A stretch of DNA of 64,000 bases, taken from Acidobacteriota bacterium. Its GTDB lineage: Bacteria; Acidobacteriota; UBA6911; JACQSX01. How positions within the stretch are numbered: position 1 is the first letter of the stretch; each line of letters opens with the position of its first letter. The stretch is taken from assembly GCA_016211105.1 (NCBI GenBank), contig JACQSX010000035.1, positions 54,260-118,259 of the forward strand, read 5' to 3'. Position numbers and translations under genes: made by a program. Below, one piece after another: positions 18,310 through 25,597 of the stretch. The notes beneath the pieces were generated by a model. That model was given only the letters and a program-made list of their open reading frames with translations, had not been told where the DNA came from and ran no database searches.

Positions 18310-18948
18310 ATGGAGAACGAGAAAGAAATAGCTATTACGGAAAAAGGGAAAGATGAAGAAAAAGACCTTGCTGCCGCGCAACGGGAACAGAAACCATTAA
18401 CTGATAGGCGGAAGGAAGCGAGTGACCTAACCGCTGTGGGAGGAGAAGAAAAGGAGGCCGGACCCCAGGAGGATTTTTTTGCAGACGCGCTTGCGGCTCT
18501 TCAGAAGGAGCGCGATTCCTACTACGACCAACTGCTGCGCAAGCAAGCTGAGTTTGAGAATTATCGCAAGCGAGTGGAAAGGGAAAAAGCGGATGCCCGC
18601 TTTGCTGCGAAGCAGGAGATTCTGCGCGAGTTGCTGAACGTACTTGACGCCTGTGAGCGCGGTCTGCGAAGCATGGAACTGCATGAGCAGAATTTGGGCT
18701 CGTATCGCGAAGGCTACGAGTTGCTTCACCGACAGATGAAGACACTTTTGGCCAAATTTGGCGTCGAAGAGATTGAAGCCGTAGGACAACTATTTGATCC
18801 GAACCTGCACGAAGCAGTTCTGTACGAGCCGAGCGATGCCCATCGCGAGGGCGAAGTGATTGAGGAAATCAAGAAGGGATACCGTTTGCAAGATCGACTC
18901 CTGAGACCAGCCCAGGTCAAAGTGGCGTGGACGGAGACTGCCGACTAA
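18310..18948 (+). CDS. grpE: Nucleotide exchange factor GrpE
   Basis: The 212-aa GrpE has a long, charged, disordered N-terminus (~70 residues rich in E, K and D). A coiled-coil helix follows ([22 protein letters not shown]), then the beta-domain that opens the DnaK nucleotide site ([38 protein letters not shown]). It begins 7 nt after hrcA and its stop overlaps the dnaJ start (TAATG), so translation is coupled. Confidence 0.95.
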   Translation: MENEKEIAITEKGKDEEKDLAAAQREQKPLTDRRKEASDLTAVGGEEKEAGPQEDFFADALAALQKERDSYYDQLLRKQAEFENYRKRVEREKADARFAAKQEILRELLNVLDACERGLRSMELHEQNLGSYREGYELLHRQMKTLLAKFGVEEIEAVGQLFDPNLHEAVLYEPSDAHREGEVIEEIKKGYRLQDRLLRPAQVKVAWTETAD

Positions 18949-20060
18949 TGGCAAAGCGGGATTACTACGAAATCTTGGGGGTTCCGCGGGATGCCCCCCC
19001 ACAAGAGATCAAAAAAGCTTACCGTAAACTGGCGGTGCAATATCACCCTGACAAGAATCCGGGTGATCACAGCGCAGAGGAACAATTTAAGGAGGCTGCG
19101 GAAGCTTATAGCGTCCTGAGTGACCCCGAAAAACGATTGCGCTATGACCACTTTGGACATGCCGGATCCCAGGGCTTTGGTGGCTTTGATCCTGAGATTT
19201 TTTCCGACTTCAGCGATATCCTTGGTGATTTCTTCGGTTTTGGAGACTTCTTCGGATCATCTCGCGCTGGTCGCCGCAGTCACTCCCAGAGAGGCGCGGA
19301 CCTGCGCTATGACCTGAAAATATCCTTCGAAGAAGCGGCCTTTGGGGTCAAGACCAAGATCAAAATCCCGCGCCACCAAGGTTGCGACTCCTGTAATGGT
19401 TCCGGTGCCGAACCCGGAACTGATCTCACGCAATGTCCTACCTGCCGCGGCGCCGGACAGGTACGCTACCAACAAGGTTTCTTCAGCATTAGCCGCACTT
19501 GTGCACAGTGTCGCGGCACGGGCAGCATACTCAAAAATCCGTGCCGTATATGTCAGGGGACCGGACGGGTGCGCAAAGAGAAGGTCCTGGAAGTGAAGAT
19601 TCCGGCCGGCGTCGAAGACGGTTCGCGTCTACGAATTTCTGGCGAGGGAGAAGCTGGTACCCATGGCGGCCCGGCCGGAGATCTCTATGTCGTTGTCAGC
19701 GTAGAAGAGCATTCCTTCTTCGAGCGCCAAGGCAACAACATCTATTGCGAAATTCCTATTGGCTTTGCCCAGGCAGCGTTGGGCGCGGAAATAATCGTCC
19801 CTACCCTGGACGGTGAAGAAAAATTGCGCATTCCAGAGGGTACGCAGACCGGAACCACATTCCGGTTGCGTGGGCGGGGAATCGTAAGTTTAAACGGCCA
19901 TGGAAGGGGAGACCAGTTTGTCGCTGTGCGTGTAGTGACGCCAGAACATCTCACCAGAGAACAAAAGCAGCTTTTAGAAAAATTTGCCCAAGTTCGTAAA
20001 GAGGAGTATTCACCGCAAGACAAGAGTATTTTCGAGAAGGTGAAAGAGATCTTTGGGTGA
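18948..20060 (+). CDS. dnaJ: Chaperone DnaJ (Hsp40)
   Basis: This 370-aa type I J-protein stimulates DnaK. The J domain holds HPD within YHPDKNPGD (about residues 31-39). A Gly/Phe-rich linker follows ([20 protein letters not shown]), then four CxxCxGxG zinc repeats ([32 protein letters not shown]) and the two C-terminal client-binding domains. ATG 18948 gives the canonical [12 protein letters not shown] start and overlaps the grpE stop; a longer frame begins seven codons earlier inside grpE. Its end overlaps the next gene by 8 nt. Confidence 0.97.
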   Translation: MAKRDYYEILGVPRDAPPQEIKKAYRKLAVQYHPDKNPGDHSAEEQFKEAAEAYSVLSDPEKRLRYDHFGHAGSQGFGGFDPEIFSDFSDILGDFFGFGDFFGSSRAGRRSHSQRGADLRYDLKISFEEAAFGVKTKIKIPRHQGCDSCNGSGAEPGTDLTQCPTCRGAGQVRYQQGFFSISRTCAQCRGTGSILKNPCRICQGTGRVRKEKVLEVKIPAGVEDGSRLRISGEGEAGTHGGPAGDLYVVVSVEEHSFFERQGNNIYCEIPIGFAQAALGAEIIVPTLDGEEKLRIPEGTQTGTTFRLRGRGIVSLNGHGRGDQFVAVRVVTPEHLTREQKQLLEKFAQVRKEEYSPQDKSIFEKVKEIFG

Positions 20061-20871
20061 GTGGCTCCTGATAACGCTGCGCTGCCTGCCCGCCGGTAAA
20101 GAAGACGTTTGGGCGATCCTGTACAAATTTCATTGCATCGGACTTGAAGAAACCGACTCCGGAAGCATCCTCGCTTACTTCCCAGTTGACACCGATCGGA
20201 AACAGGTTCTCGCATCTCTACGGACCTGTCCCTTGATCCTTTCGGCAGAGGAATCCACGGTGGCCGGACAAGAATGGCACACACGCTGGATGGAGTCCTA
20301 CCAAAGTTTTCGCGTTAATCCATTTTTCATCCGCCCTAGTTGGAGGCAGGACCATCCTCCACCGGATGCTGTCGAAATTGTCATGGATCCGAAGGCGGCT
20401 TTTGGCAGCGGTACCCACGCAACCACACAATTATGCCTAAGCCATCTTCCCGCTCTGGTTGCAGGAAAACGATGTATGATCGATGTTGGTTGCGGCTCGG
20501 GGATATTGTCAATCGCGGCGAGCAAGATTGCTCCCCGGATAAAATTGGTGGCGTTGGATCATGATCCTGGGGCCACCTTCGTATGCCGTGAAAACGCGAC
20601 AATCAACAATGTCTCTTTTCACATCGTGTGTGGCACTCTCGCGTGCATGCGAGAAAGGGCGGACTTGATCGTCGCCAACCTGCAGCTTGATGAACTGGTC
20701 CGTCTGGAAGCGGATTTTCAAGCGCGAACACTTCCCGCAGCAGCCTTGCTGCTCTCGGGAATCCTAAAGGAACAGATCGTCGACCTCCGCCAGACATACG
20801 ACCCACGATTCGATCTGCAGGATTTGTACTTTCGGGACGATTGGGTTGCTATGGTTTACCGACGCAGATGA
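20053..20871 (+). CDS. prmA: Ribosomal protein L11 methyltransferase
   Basis: The 272-aa product is a PrmA-type SAM methyltransferase that trimethylates ribosomal protein L11. A small N-terminal domain is followed by the signature [19 protein letters not shown] (about residues 113-131), SAM motif I as [14 protein letters not shown], motif II acid in ALDHDP, and VANLQ (the family has NI/NL here). The start is a TTG at 20053 overlapping dnaJ by 8 nt; no nearby ATG or GTG is in frame. Several PrmA residues after motif IV are diverged, but the arrangement is typical: dnaJ-prmA-rsmE also occur together in other bacteria. Confidence 0.85.
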   Translation: MGEWLLITLRCLPAGKEDVWAILYKFHCIGLEETDSGSILAYFPVDTDRKQVLASLRTCPLILSAEESTVAGQEWHTRWMESYQSFRVNPFFIRPSWRQDHPPPDAVEIVMDPKAAFGSGTHATTQLCLSHLPALVAGKRCMIDVGCGSGILSIAASKIAPRIKLVALDHDPGATFVCRENATINNVSFHIVCGTLACMRERADLIVANLQLDELVRLEADFQARTLPAAALLLSGILKEQIVDLRQTYDPRFDLQDLYFRDDWVAMVYRRR

Positions 20872-21587
20872 GGAATTTCTATGCTCACCCCAGCCGTATT
20901 CGTGGAGAATCCATTCACCTGGATCTAGGGGAAGTTCACCATGCAAGAAATGTCCTGCGTCTCGCGCCCGGGGATAAGGTACAGGTAACGGACGGAATCG
21001 GGACACTCTACCAGGGTGGCTGGGACCCTCACGGAGGTTGTGTTCACATCGAATCGACCGAGCGGAGGCCACCGCTTCGATGCGAAGTCACTCTGGCGGT
21101 AGCCCTGCTAAAAAGAGACCATTGGGATTGGTTCTTACAGAAAGCAGTCGAAATCGGCGCCTCCCAGATTGTCCCTTTGCTTGCACACCACTCGGTTGTA
21201 ACGTTCGAGGAGCACGACTTCGAAACGAGAAAAAGTCGCTGGGAACAAATTACAATTTCAGCGCTCAAGCAATCGGGACAAGCCTTTCTTCCGTCAATCA
21301 AAGTTCCGATCAGCATGGTGGATTTCTGCGAGAAAGTTTCCCGTGGATCCCGGTGGATCTTAAGCGAACAGGGTGGGCTCCCGCTGAAGGCGATTTTGAC
21401 GGCAGACTTGACGTGCGTGACCCTTCTAGTAGGGGCCGAGGGTGGGTGGAGTGACGTAGAACTGCACATTGCCCAACGAGAACAGTTCCAGCCCGTCAGT
21501 CTCGGACCTCATATTCTTCGCGCAGAGACTGCGCCTCTTTACGCCTTGTCAGCGATTCGATTTATGACCGAATGGGCAGCCGGCTGA
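20868..21587 (+). CDS. rsmE: 16S rRNA (uracil-1498-N3) methyltransferase
   Basis: This 239-aa SPOUT methyltransferase has a PUA-like N-terminal domain (HLDLGEVHHARNVLRLAPGD is the RNA-binding family signature) and a C-terminal trefoil-knot domain. The knot motifs are visible: KAVEIGASQIVPL, LVGAEGGWSDVE (SAM loop) and SLGPHILRAETAPLYAL. It modifies U1498 at the ribosomal decoding site. ATG 20868 overlaps the prmA stop (ATGA) and gives the typical [11 protein letters not shown] opening. Confidence 0.93.
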   Translation: MRNFYAHPSRIRGESIHLDLGEVHHARNVLRLAPGDKVQVTDGIGTLYQGGWDPHGGCVHIESTERRPPLRCEVTLAVALLKRDHWDWFLQKAVEIGASQIVPLLAHHSVVTFEEHDFETRKSRWEQITISALKQSGQAFLPSIKVPISMVDFCEKVSRGSRWILSEQGGLPLKAILTADLTCVTLLVGAEGGWSDVELHIAQREQFQPVSLGPHILRAETAPLYALSAIRFMTEWAAG

Positions 21588-21589
21588 TG

Positions 21590-21636
21590 GCGCGCTGCCT
21601 CTTGGCGGACAGTTTCGCTTGTCAGGCGCGCGCCTA
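21590..21636 (+). other. GC-rich hairpin after rsmE
   Basis: GGCGCGC close to the rsmE stop can pair with GCGCGCC about 35 nt later, with an inner GACA/TGTC stem. No T run follows, so it could be a weak or factor-assisted terminator, or an unrelated palindrome. Confidence 0.3.
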
Positions 21637-21653
21637 ATGGATACCATTTGCCC

Positions 21654-22499
21654 ATGTCGCGCATGCGGCTCACTCCGTTCTCTTTTTTGCTTGGACTCAC
21701 GGTGGCCTCGACTTTGGGTCAGCAGCGACCGCTCGTCAGCGAAATTCCGGAACCGGTTAGCGACGGTAAGGTACGGTTAGAACTGGGCGTGGATTTTTTC
21801 AAAGACCAACCGTTCCCGCTCACTGGGCTGCAGGGAGACCTGGTCCATCTTGGTGTCATCGGTGGACGCGTGGGACTAGGCTCTCACGTTGAGTTTCAGG
21901 TCCAGGGCACTATCGGCAACTTCCTAAATATAAACCGGCGCGGTCCCGCTCCCTTCGCCGAAAGGCTAAGGATTTCCGAGAATTCCACCAGTGACATTGG
22001 CGATTTCCTATTCGCCACGAAAATCAGCCTCTACAAGGAGGCCCATTCTCTGCCATCGGTCTCGTTTCGTGTGGGCGCGATCCTTCCCAACTTGAGCACC
22101 GACAGTGGGTTGGGCATCAATACGACGCGAACCTTTGGCAGTCTTCTAGTCGGAAAGCATCTCGGCAAGAGCTACCTCTTTTCAAACCTCGGTATCATGC
22201 TGATCGACAATCCAGCAGATCTGGCCAGCCAGAGTGATAAATTCACTTACGGAGTTGCTTTCATGCACCCTTTAAGAGGTCCCATCACCCTGTTAGGCGA
22301 GATTCAGGGAATGCATGGCGATCGACATCCAGGGACGGAAGATGCTTTGCAACTGCGTCTGGGCGCGCAAATTCGGGCCGCCGGCTTGACATGGGATATC
22401 GCCGCCTTGGCCGGTTTGCGCAAGACCGATCCCGACAGCGGCATAGTCTTTGGAATCACGCGTGATTTTCAGCTCTTCAAACTCTCCAGGAAACCGTGA
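21654..22499 (+). CDS. Probable outer-membrane beta-barrel protein of unknown function
   Basis: The 281-aa protein has a signal peptide (MRLTPFSFLLGLTVASTLGQ) and alternating hydrophobic/polar strands typical of a small beta-barrel (VRLELGVDFFKD, VEFQVQGTIGNFL, KISLYKE, VSFRVGAILPNL, SYLFSNLGIMLI, ITLLGEIQG, LQLRLGAQIRAAGLTWDIAAL). It ends in a short segment after GIVFGITRDFQLFKL. I recognise no named family, though the layout is like transporter-associated or DUF-type barrels. ATG 21654 is taken as the start; TTG 21648 is two codons earlier. It is separated from rsmE by a hairpin and is probably transcribed alone. Confidence 0.65.
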   Translation: MSRMRLTPFSFLLGLTVASTLGQQRPLVSEIPEPVSDGKVRLELGVDFFKDQPFPLTGLQGDLVHLGVIGGRVGLGSHVEFQVQGTIGNFLNINRRGPAPFAERLRISENSTSDIGDFLFATKISLYKEAHSLPSVSFRVGAILPNLSTDSGLGINTTRTFGSLLVGKHLGKSYLFSNLGIMLIDNPADLASQSDKFTYGVAFMHPLRGPITLLGEIQGMHGDRHPGTEDALQLRLGAQIRAAGLTWDIAALAGLRKTDPDSGIVFGITRDFQLFKLSRKP

Positions 22500-22737
22500 C
22501 CTGATTCTGCTTCCAAGGCCCGGAAAAACCAAAGAGCCGGAAACAAGACTCTGCGTAGCCGCACGTCCCGCATCTCTACTAACCTAACCCAAACCTAACC
22601 CAACTTTCGCAGTTCGGGGATCTTCGCCGGTAAGATTGGAGCGAAGCAAAGTTTGGTGCCCACACACGGAAAAGAAAAAAGCACTTATGGAATTGTGTGC
22701 CTATTGACAACCGGGAGTCTTATAAGAGTTGGTCGGA

Positions 22738-22766
22738 TTGTAACCCGCAACGATATACGTTACACT
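22738..22766 (+). promoter_or_regulatory. Promoter of higBA
   Basis: TTGTAA (22738-22743), a 17-nt spacer and TACACT (22761-22766) fit a sigma-70 promoter. Transcription would begin at about 22773, next to the GTG start of higB at 22774, implying a leaderless mRNA. The rest of the 274-nt spacer upstream holds a telomere-like run of CTAACC/CAAACC units near 22580-22604 and nothing else I recognise. Confidence 0.45.
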
Positions 22767-22773
22767 AAAGCGC

Positions 22774-23055
22774 GTGCCGATCAAGGACTTCCTCCACAAA
22801 GGGCTGGAGCGGTTCTTTGCAAGGGGCGATAAGTCTGGGATCCAGGCCAAGCATGCAGACTGCATGCGATTGATCCTCGGCCGACTGAACGTGGCCACAG
22901 GCGTCGCCGACATGGACTTGCCCGGTCTCGGCCTACACAGGCTTCGAGGCGACCGGAAAGGCACATGGGCCGTCAAAGTGAGCGGCAACTGGCGTATTAC
23001 ATTCAAAGTCGCCGGCAGGGACATGACAGAGGTGAATTATGAAGATTACCACTGA
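22774..23055 (+). CDS. higB: HigB-type (RelE superfamily) toxin
   Basis: The 93-aa product matches the plasmid-maintenance killer (HigB) branch of RelE-like mRNA interferases. It has KGLERFFARGD at the start, the LNVATGVADMDLPGLGLHRLRGDRKGTWAV core and the final strand GNWRITFKV...VNYEDYH. HigB cleaves mRNA on the ribosome. As in other higBA loci the toxin gene comes first and the antitoxin follows 9 nt later. The start is GTG 22774, and no Shine-Dalgarno is visible in front. Confidence 0.92.
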   Translation: MPIKDFLHKGLERFFARGDKSGIQAKHADCMRLILGRLNVATGVADMDLPGLGLHRLRGDRKGTWAVKVSGNWRITFKVAGRDMTEVNYEDYH

Positions 23056-23064
23056 GGTTCTCCG

Positions 23065-23352
23065 ATGAAAATGCACAATCCACCACATCCGGGCGAGGTG
23101 CTCCGGAAGTTGTGCCTTGAGCCCCTGGGCCTGACCGTCACCGAAGCCGCCAAGGCGCTAGGTGTCAGCCGCAAGACGTTGTCGAGCATCTTGAATGGTC
23201 GCGCCGGGATCAGCCCCAAAATGGCCGTCCGCCTGTCGCTCGCCTTCAATACGACCGCCGAGAGTTGGCTGAACCAACAGATGCAGTACGACCTTTGGCA
23301 CGCGGAGCGGAATCGTAAAAGGCTTCGCGTCCAGAAACTCTCCGCCGCTTGA
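23065..23352 (+). CDS. higA: HigA-type XRE antitoxin
   Basis: This 95-aa helix-turn-helix protein of the HigA/VapI group has the typical opening [25 protein letters not shown]. Its HTH is [29 protein letters not shown], and [14 protein letters not shown] is the family's C-terminal signature. It neutralises HigB and represses the operon. The start ATG 23065 is preceded by a GAGG-like sequence within the end of higB. Confidence 0.93.
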   Translation: MKMHNPPHPGEVLRKLCLEPLGLTVTEAAKALGVSRKTLSSILNGRAGISPKMAVRLSLAFNTTAESWLNQQMQYDLWHAERNRKRLRVQKLSAA

Positions 23353-23373
23353 AAGGCGCCTCCTCGATTCCGG

Positions 23374-23480
23374 CTATTGAACATTACCAAATATAGCTGA
23401 CGCGGTTCCGGCCCTCCGACGCCGGCCAGCGCGCTCCAGCGAGGCAGGCCACGTCAGTAATATTATGTAAAGGTCAATAG
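23374..23480. repeat. 107-nt imperfect palindrome downstream of higBA
   Basis: The outer 32 nt on each side are complementary at 25 positions: CTATTGA at 23374 pairs with TCAATAG ending at 23480, and CTGACG (23397-23402) pairs with CGTCAG (23452-23457). The GC-rich centre can fold further. Size and form resemble an integron attC site or a MITE, but the canonical attC core (RYYYAAC/GTTRRRY) is not matched. It lies between a toxin-antitoxin pair and a recombinase remnant. Confidence 0.65.
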
Positions 23481-23586
23481 TATGACTTCCGGTTCAGGAT
23501 GTCGATCTCAGGATTGGGTTTTAGGTTCTCAATAGTTTTCAATAACTTCGCTTCCAGAAGTATCTTCTCGAGAAAGGAAGACCTCC

Positions 23587-23770
23587 ATGCCTGAACTCAA
23601 ACTCCCGGATCGCGTTCGACAGGCGGTGCAAGTCAAGCACATGAGCCGGAGAACCGTCGAAGCGTACGCGTTAGTTTCTTCGAGCCAAACGTCCAGGGCG
23701 CCTGCCGGTTGTGTTGACCCGCGAGGAAGTTCAGAGAATCCTGTCGAGGATAATGACGGGCTCGCCTGAG
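23587..23770 (+). pseudogene. Tyrosine recombinase (integron-integrase/XerC-like) remnant with internal deletion
   Basis: The first 27 codons read like the N-terminal SAM-like domain of IntI/Xer recombinases (LPDRVRQAVQVKHMSRRTVEAY). Directly after this, in another frame, comes the start of the catalytic domain (RAKRPGRLPVVLTREEVQRI). In intact integrases roughly 80 residues separate these two segments, and the R-H-R-Y catalytic part that should follow is missing. The gene has therefore lost an internal piece and its 3' end and cannot be active. It marks a former mobile or integron-like element beside two toxin-antitoxin pairs. Confidence 0.75.
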
Positions 23771-23798
23771 GTTAATGACAATACTGTGCGCAGTGACT

Positions 23799-24173
23799 TC
23801 AGTTTTCCTGGGAGGCTTTCTGAAGCTTCTCATCCAGAGAAATCAATTCAACCCCCAGCTCCCGGGCCAGCCAGAGGTACGAGGCGTCGTAAAGGGTCAG
23901 ATCAGCGCGCTGCGCGAGCGCAATCGACTCCTCTAAGTCCACCTCCACGTGCAGGATTTCCATTTGCAGGAAAATCTGAAATGCAGTCAGAAATCCTTCC
24001 TGTTGCTTTGGGTAGCGTCGGAGCTTTTTCAGACAGACACTCGCAATCTCGAAGCGCAGAAGCAAAGGAGCAATCAGACTGCAGCCCTGCATTCTTTCGG
24101 CCAGTTCTTCCGCTCCGGGTTCGCCAAAGAGAATCGCCGAAAGAGCGGAAGAATCGATAACTTTAGCGTGCAT
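23799..24173 (-). CDS. vapC: VapC-type PIN-domain toxin
   Basis: The 124-aa PIN-domain ribonuclease carries the acidic metal-binding residues expected for VapC: Asp in VIDSSAL (residue 7), Glu in RFEIASVCLKKL (about 42), Asp in TLYDASYLWLA (about 96) and Asp in LISLDEKL (about 114). Toxins of this family cleave tRNA or rRNA. Its start overlaps the 3' end of the antitoxin gene by 11 nt, the usual coupled order vapB-vapC. It appears intact. Confidence 0.92.
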   Translation of the reverse strand: MHAKVIDSSALSAILFGEPGAEELAERMQGCSLIAPLLLRFEIASVCLKKLRRYPKQQEGFLTAFQIFLQMEILHVEVDLEESIALAQRADLTLYDASYLWLARELGVELISLDEKLQKASQEN

Positions 24174-24399
24174 CCCGGTCTTGGCGGATCATGCGAGCCG
24201 ACTCCGAGCGCGTCCTCAAACCGAGCCGCCGAACTCGCTCCAAGGCTTGTTCGGGCGTGAGTCGGTCCTCCACTCCTACAGACTCTTCAAGGATCGCCAT
24301 GAGTTCCCCTTGCAGAGAGCGGCGGTGCCTGGCGGCCCGTTGACGCAGTCTTTCCGCTAGATCGTCAGCGACGCCCTTGATGGATAAACTTACAGGCAT
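24163..24399 (-). CDS. vapB: FitA/VapB-type ribbon-helix-helix antitoxin
   Basis: This 78-aa antitoxin has an N-terminal ribbon-helix-helix (PVSLSIKGVADDLAERLRQRAARHRRSLQGELMAIL) of the FitA/Arc-like kind and a charged C-terminal tail that would wrap the toxin. It binds its own promoter and blocks the PIN toxin encoded by the overlapping downstream gene. The start is ATG 24399; a GGAG-like sequence lies close upstream on the minus strand. Confidence 0.9.
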   Translation of the reverse strand: MPVSLSIKGVADDLAERLRQRAARHRRSLQGELMAILEESVGVEDRLTPEQALERVRRLGLRTRSESARMIRQDRDAR

Positions 24400-24456
24400 C
24401 CCATCTCCTCTGCTTCCATTTCGAAACCATTATAGATCCCGGCGGCTTCCCTGCAC

Positions 24457-24633
24457 AAGCGGCTTCGCCGTGAAATCCTCGGCATCAAGCAGCCGCACGT
24501 CTCTGGCCTCATGCGCGGTCAGTCCGGGGCCTTCTCAGTTGGAGCGCCTGTTGGACTTTCTCACCGCGCTGGGGCAGGACGTAGAGATCACTGTGAGGCC
24601 TACACGCAAGAGCCATGGCGAAGTGGTCCGTCG
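24457..24633 (+). pseudogene. Frameshifted XRE (HTH_37/COG5606-like) antitoxin remnant
   Basis: KRLRREILGIKQPHVSGLMRG is the recognition part of the HTH in the short XRE antitoxins that partner with RelE-like toxins. The family's C-terminal half, ERLLDFLTALGQDVEITVRP, follows in another frame; one extra G in the GTTGGAGCGC stretch near 24540 accounts for the shift. The N-terminal third and any start codon are lost and no toxin gene is adjacent. The gene is dead. Confidence 0.65.
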
Positions 24634-24814
24634 TTGTTGCAATAACTCGGTCGACGCCTCCGCCACCGAGGATCTCCCCAGGACTGACTGTTGTCGAAAG
24701 GTTGCCGACTCGGGGATCGAGAAAGCTCAAAACCAGGAAAAGGACGCGATCGTCGGTACCTAATGACAGATCCTGACGAGTCGAAAGGATTGTGCCATTA
24801 CATAACCGGGTGTG

Positions 24815-25240
24815 CTAATTGGCCGCCATTTCCGGGGCGGAATATGCGGCTTTGCCTCCAACCAAGGTCAATAAAACCTTAATGTCCTTAATCTGCTCCT
24901 CAGGCACCGTAAGGTACTCCTTGTCAACGACGATCATATCCGCCCATTTGCCTACCTCAAGGGAACCCAATACGTTTTCTCTGAGAACATACTCGGCAGC
25001 CCACCGCATGATCATCTTTAAAGCTGTGACTCTGTCAACCCGCTCATTAGGCCCTATTACCTTACCCTCTGGACCTTTTCTCGTGACCCAAGTCTGGAGA
25101 TCAAAGAAAACATTGCGCTCATCCGTAAGATGGTGGTCGAGCTCTATGACCGCTTTTCCCCCAGTCTTCAGTATGCTGTTTACCGGAGACATCCAATTTA
25201 TATACTCCTCCCCATAATCCCGCAAACTTCGGCTACACCA
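24815..25240 (-). pseudogene. C-terminal fragment of an amidohydrolase (YtcJ-like)
   Basis: The last ~140 residues of a metal-dependent amidohydrolase are preserved (DRVTALKMIMRWAAEYVLRE, GSLEVGKWADMIVVDKEYLTVPEEQIKDI). They are closely similar in plan to the C-terminus of the complete enzyme encoded at 49411-51324. The metal-binding barrel (HxH, Lys, His, Asp) is absent and the 5' end stops where it overlaps the next gene's 3' end, so this is a truncated copy. Confidence 0.75.
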
Positions 25241-25520
25241 GAACGACTTTGAACTTGACGTTCCGGACAATCCTGGCAAAGCGGTCAAACGCGTGCAACT
25301 GAAGGTGGTCGCGGGGAAGACTGTCGGAAGTTTCTACTTCAATGATCACGCCGCTGTTGTCTTTGATAAGGAGGAGGTCGGGTCGAAAACCGTTAATCGT
25401 CTCTGGAACTTCCCAGCCACGAGCGTCCGCAAACACATGATATCCCATGGAAAGATACCTTTTTGCCAGTTCCAAGATCTTTCTATCGTGCCGAGCCTGG
25501 TTAACAAAGGTCCTCTTCAC
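25233..25520 (-). CDS. Small protein with PD-(D/E)XK-nuclease-like core, unknown function
   Basis: The 95-aa product has a helix (RHDRKILELAKRYLSMGYHVFAD) followed by RPDLLLIKDNSGVIIEVET, the order of strand, Asp, strand and Glu seen in restriction-endonuclease-like folds. The usual final Lys of ExK is a Thr here. I cannot name a family. It is probably expressed: the GTG start at 25520 has AAGGAGGGG a few bases upstream, one of the best ribosome sites in the window. It lies 77 nt after nrdJ on the same strand, so it may be co-transcribed, and next to the accessory patch of toxin-antitoxin genes. Confidence 0.6.
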   Translation of the reverse strand: MKRTFVNQARHDRKILELAKRYLSMGYHVFADARGWEVPETINGFRPDLLLIKDNSGVIIEVETSDSLPRDHLQLHAFDRFARIVRNVKFKVVLV

Positions 25521-25568
25521 ACCACCCCTCCTTTGTGCTCACATCTTCACAACTCGAAGTGAGTCAAA

Positions 25569-25592
25569 GGTCACAGAACAGGTCACAAGTCG
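25569..25592. repeat. Isolated copy of the GGTCACAAGTC-type repeat
   Basis: AAGGTCACAGAACAGGTCAC and the following AAGTCG resemble the units of the decayed tandem repeat at 7399-7545. It sits between nrdJ and the small nuclease-like gene. Confidence 0.4.
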
Positions 25593-25597
25593 ACTTT

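Noticed and set aside
22575..22605. Telomere-like CTAACC/CAAACC run
   Set aside because: Only about three imperfect units; too short to claim a special function.
23374..23480. Canonical integron attC site
   Set aside because: The arms do not contain RYYYAAC and GTTRRRY cores, so only a palindrome is claimed.
24509..24730. Minus-strand ORF opposite the XRE remnant
   Set aside because: It is a shadow of the decayed antitoxin and has no family pattern or ribosome site.
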